From: an uncultured Eubacteriales bacterium
Lineage (GTDB): Bacteria; Bacillota; Clostridia; Christensenellales; Aristaeellaceae
DNA: 7,588 bases
Reading direction: 5' to 3'
NCBI GenBank assembly: GCA_900548125.1
Contig: URJN01000103.1
Coordinates: forward strand, 1-7,588
How positions within the stretch are numbered: position 1 is the stretch's first letter; each line of letters opens with the position of its first letter. Of this stretch, positions 6,625 through 7,588 are shown piece after piece. Below the pieces are notes generated by a model, which worked only from the letters and a program-made list of their open reading frames with translations, did no database searches and was not told the DNA's origin. The position numbers and the translations under genes were made by a program.

Positions 6625-7218
6625 ATGATTGAAATGGAGAGTGCCGTGCGAGGACTGCTGTGGGTCAATGGGCAGTTCTGCGGACCGGTGGACAGGGAGG
6701 GACAGACCTTCCCTGCATCGGAAAACGCTGAAGTCTTCATACAATTCTTTCCGCTGGATATCAAAACGAAATCAGCGGCGTTGGAAATGGTGCTTCAAAA
6801 CGGCAGCATTGCGCGGCTTGAGCCTGAAACGGTCGGCTATGCGCTCCTGTGGGCAGACGGCGTCATCCAGCTTGAAATCCGTCCGGAAACCGACGAACAG
6901 CCCGATGAACAGCAGCAGGAGCAGGCGGCGCAGACCGTGTTGCTGCGCTACCTTTCCATGCGGCTGGCGGGCGATGCGGATGCGGCGGCGTTGCTCATGG
7001 AGCCGCATGCGGCGGACAGACTGCCCCAATATGACGCTGTTGTTCCGCTTCGATTTGCGCCGCTGAAAGCACCGGAACGATTTGATCAATGCGCAGGCCT
7101 TGTGACGAGGCTTGCGCCGAATATCGCAAGGGTAGATACCGTTCTGGCGATGACCGCGCCCGCGGGACAGGGACGAAGGCTCATCGAACGGATGGAGCTG
7201 CTTCGAACGAATGCGTGA
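6625..7218 (+). CDS. Unrecognised two-part protein, 197 residues
   Basis: I do not recognise this family. The protein is soluble by appearance, with no signal peptide or membrane segment. Residues 1-87 look beta-rich, with alternating hydrophobic and polar residues (GLLWVNGQF at 10-18, VFIQFFPL at 37-44, GYALLWADGVIQLEI at 71-85). Residues 88-103 form an acidic, glutamine-rich linker (ETDEQPDEQQQEQ). Residues 104-197 look mixed helix and strand. Start choice is uncertain: ATG 6625 is preferred, GTG 6616 has better spacing (7 nt) from AGAGAGGG at 6601-6608, ATG 6634 is possible, and a TTG at 6544 would run the coding region through the terminator and is unlikely. Codon use and GC match the operon genes, so it looks native and coding. 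No clear promoter is visible between the terminator and the gene, so expression may depend on terminator readthrough. Confidence 0.7.
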   Translation: MIEMESAVRGLLWVNGQFCGPVDREGQTFPASENAEVFIQFFPLDIKTKSAALEMVLQNGSIARLEPETVGYALLWADGVIQLEIRPETDEQPDEQQQEQAAQTVLLRYLSMRLAGDADAAALLMEPHAADRLPQYDAVVPLRFAPLKAPERFDQCAGLVTRLAPNIARVDTVLAMTAPAGQGRRLIERMELLRTNA

Positions 7219-7343
7219 ATCCGCAAGTTGACAGAAAAAGGATGGCGTCTGTGAATGTGCGCGAGATTGCGTATTGTCATCGGCGTTTAAAGTGTGCTAT
7301 ATTCAGTTGATAGCAGGAAATCGGGATTTTACGGAGGTTTGAA
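7219..7343. other. Intergenic region separating the unknown gene from the last methyltransferase
   Basis: It is 125 bp long. It contains one convincing promoter (7274-7303) and the ribosome binding site of the next gene. I see no terminator hairpin with a T-run for the upstream gene. Confidence 0.6.
7274..7303 (+). promoter_or_regulatory. Sigma-A-type promoter with extended -10
   Basis: TTGTCA (7274-7279) and TATATT (7298-7303) are separated by 18 bp, with TG at 7295-7296 forming the extended -10 TGnTATATT. A start near 7310 would leave a leader of about 34 nt before ATG 7344. It implies the last methyltransferase is transcribed independently of the upstream genes. Confidence 0.65.
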
Positions 7344-7588
7344 ATGGCTCGGCAGAATATATACGACGATGAAGTGTTTTTTTCAGGGTATAAGAAAATA
7401 AGGGATAATCAGGTCAACGCAAACAATTTGTTTGAAATCCCTGCGTTGTTTTCCATGATGCCCGAATTAAAAGGAAAAAGAGTTTTGGATTTGGGATGCG
7501 GATTTGGAGAACACTGTAAAAAGATCGTTGATTATGGGGCAGAAAAAGTCGTTGGGATTGACATATCTCAGAAGATGTTGGAAGTAGC
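7344..7588 (+). CDS. Class I SAM-dependent methyltransferase, N-terminal part (runs off the right edge)
   Basis: The start has GGAGG (7333-7337) with 6-nt spacing before ATG 7344, and the frame stays open for 81 full codons to the window end. The N-terminus MARQNIYDDEVFFSGY precedes motif I, VLDLGCGFG at residues 47-55, and then GIDIS at 71-75, whose aspartate is the usual ribose-binding acidic residue. This arrangement resembles the broad Methyltransf_11/25 group (UbiE/small-molecule type) acting on an unknown substrate; it is not related in detail to the RsmC-like enzyme at the left edge. By hand count it is about 39% GC, far below the upstream genes, and uses AT-ending codons (AAA, GAA, TTT, TTG), suggesting horizontal acquisition. 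It has its own promoter. The missing C-terminus prevents assigning a substrate class. Confidence 0.85.
   Translation, partial: MARQNIYDDEVFFSGYKKIRDNQVNANNLFEIPALFSMMPELKGKRVLDLGCGFGEHCKKIVDYGAEKVVGIDISQKMLEV

Noticed and set aside
6624..6629. A TATGAT hexamer that could be a -10 for the unknown gene
   Set aside because: It overlaps the probable start codon and has no -35 at proper spacing, so it would give a transcript lacking the start.
5394..6764. A 456-codon open frame on the minus strand across dgoK
   Set aside because: It has the same cause: it is in register with the dgoK codons, runs through the terminator hairpin, and has no recognisable domain or ribosome binding site.
7228..7233. 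A perfect TTGACA that could be a -35 element
   Set aside because: No acceptable -10 hexamer lies 16-19 bp downstream; the TTGTCA/TATATT pair further on is much better.
7251..7310. A short GTG-started open frame of 19 codons before the last methyltransferase
   Set aside because: It has only a weak AAGG upstream, contains the -35 and -10 elements of the promoter within it, and has no protein-like pattern.

Overview
The window is GC-rich (I estimate the high 50s percent over most of it) with strong AGGAGG-type ribosome binding sites, very tight gene packing and gene families typical of Firmicutes. The proteins (YbxB-like rRNA methyltransferase, DUF6020-type membrane protein, MalY/PatB lyase, PepV dipeptidase, KDPG-type aldolase paired with DgoK) suggest an uncultured or gut-associated member of the Clostridia. 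That placement is inferred from style and gene content, not from a marker gene.

Positions 29-6533 look like one co-directional operon of six genes. In order they are: an RsmC/YbxB-like 16S rRNA methyltransferase, a polytopic membrane protein of the DUF6020/GT-C type, a MalY/PatB PLP-dependent C-S beta-lyase, a PepV-type M20 dipeptidase, a KDPG/KDPGal aldolase, and a DgoK-type 2-dehydro-3-deoxygalactonokinase. Gaps run from 17 nt to an 11-nt overlap, and the last pair overlaps as ATGA. A good Rho-independent terminator at 6554-6584 closes the unit. The operon's beginning and promoter may lie off the left edge.

The genes look metabolically mixed, but two pairs make sense. The dipeptidase and the C-S lyase could act in sequence on cysteine-containing dipeptide conjugates, releasing a thiol, ammonia and pyruvate. 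The kinase and aldolase are the last two steps of the De Ley-Doudoroff route, converting 2-keto-3-deoxygalactonate to pyruvate and glyceraldehyde 3-phosphate. The methyltransferase and the membrane protein have no evident link to either pair.

Downstream of the terminator a second strong hairpin (6586-6616) sits just before an unrecognised 197-residue protein (6625-7218) and contains its only plausible Shine-Dalgarno sequence. A 125-bp intergenic gap then carries a convincing extended -10 promoter (7274-7303) for a second, unrelated SAM-dependent methyltransferase, which runs off the right edge. That gene is markedly AT-rich (about 39% GC by hand count), suggesting a different origin. No tRNA, rRNA, CRISPR, insertion sequence or attachment site was seen.
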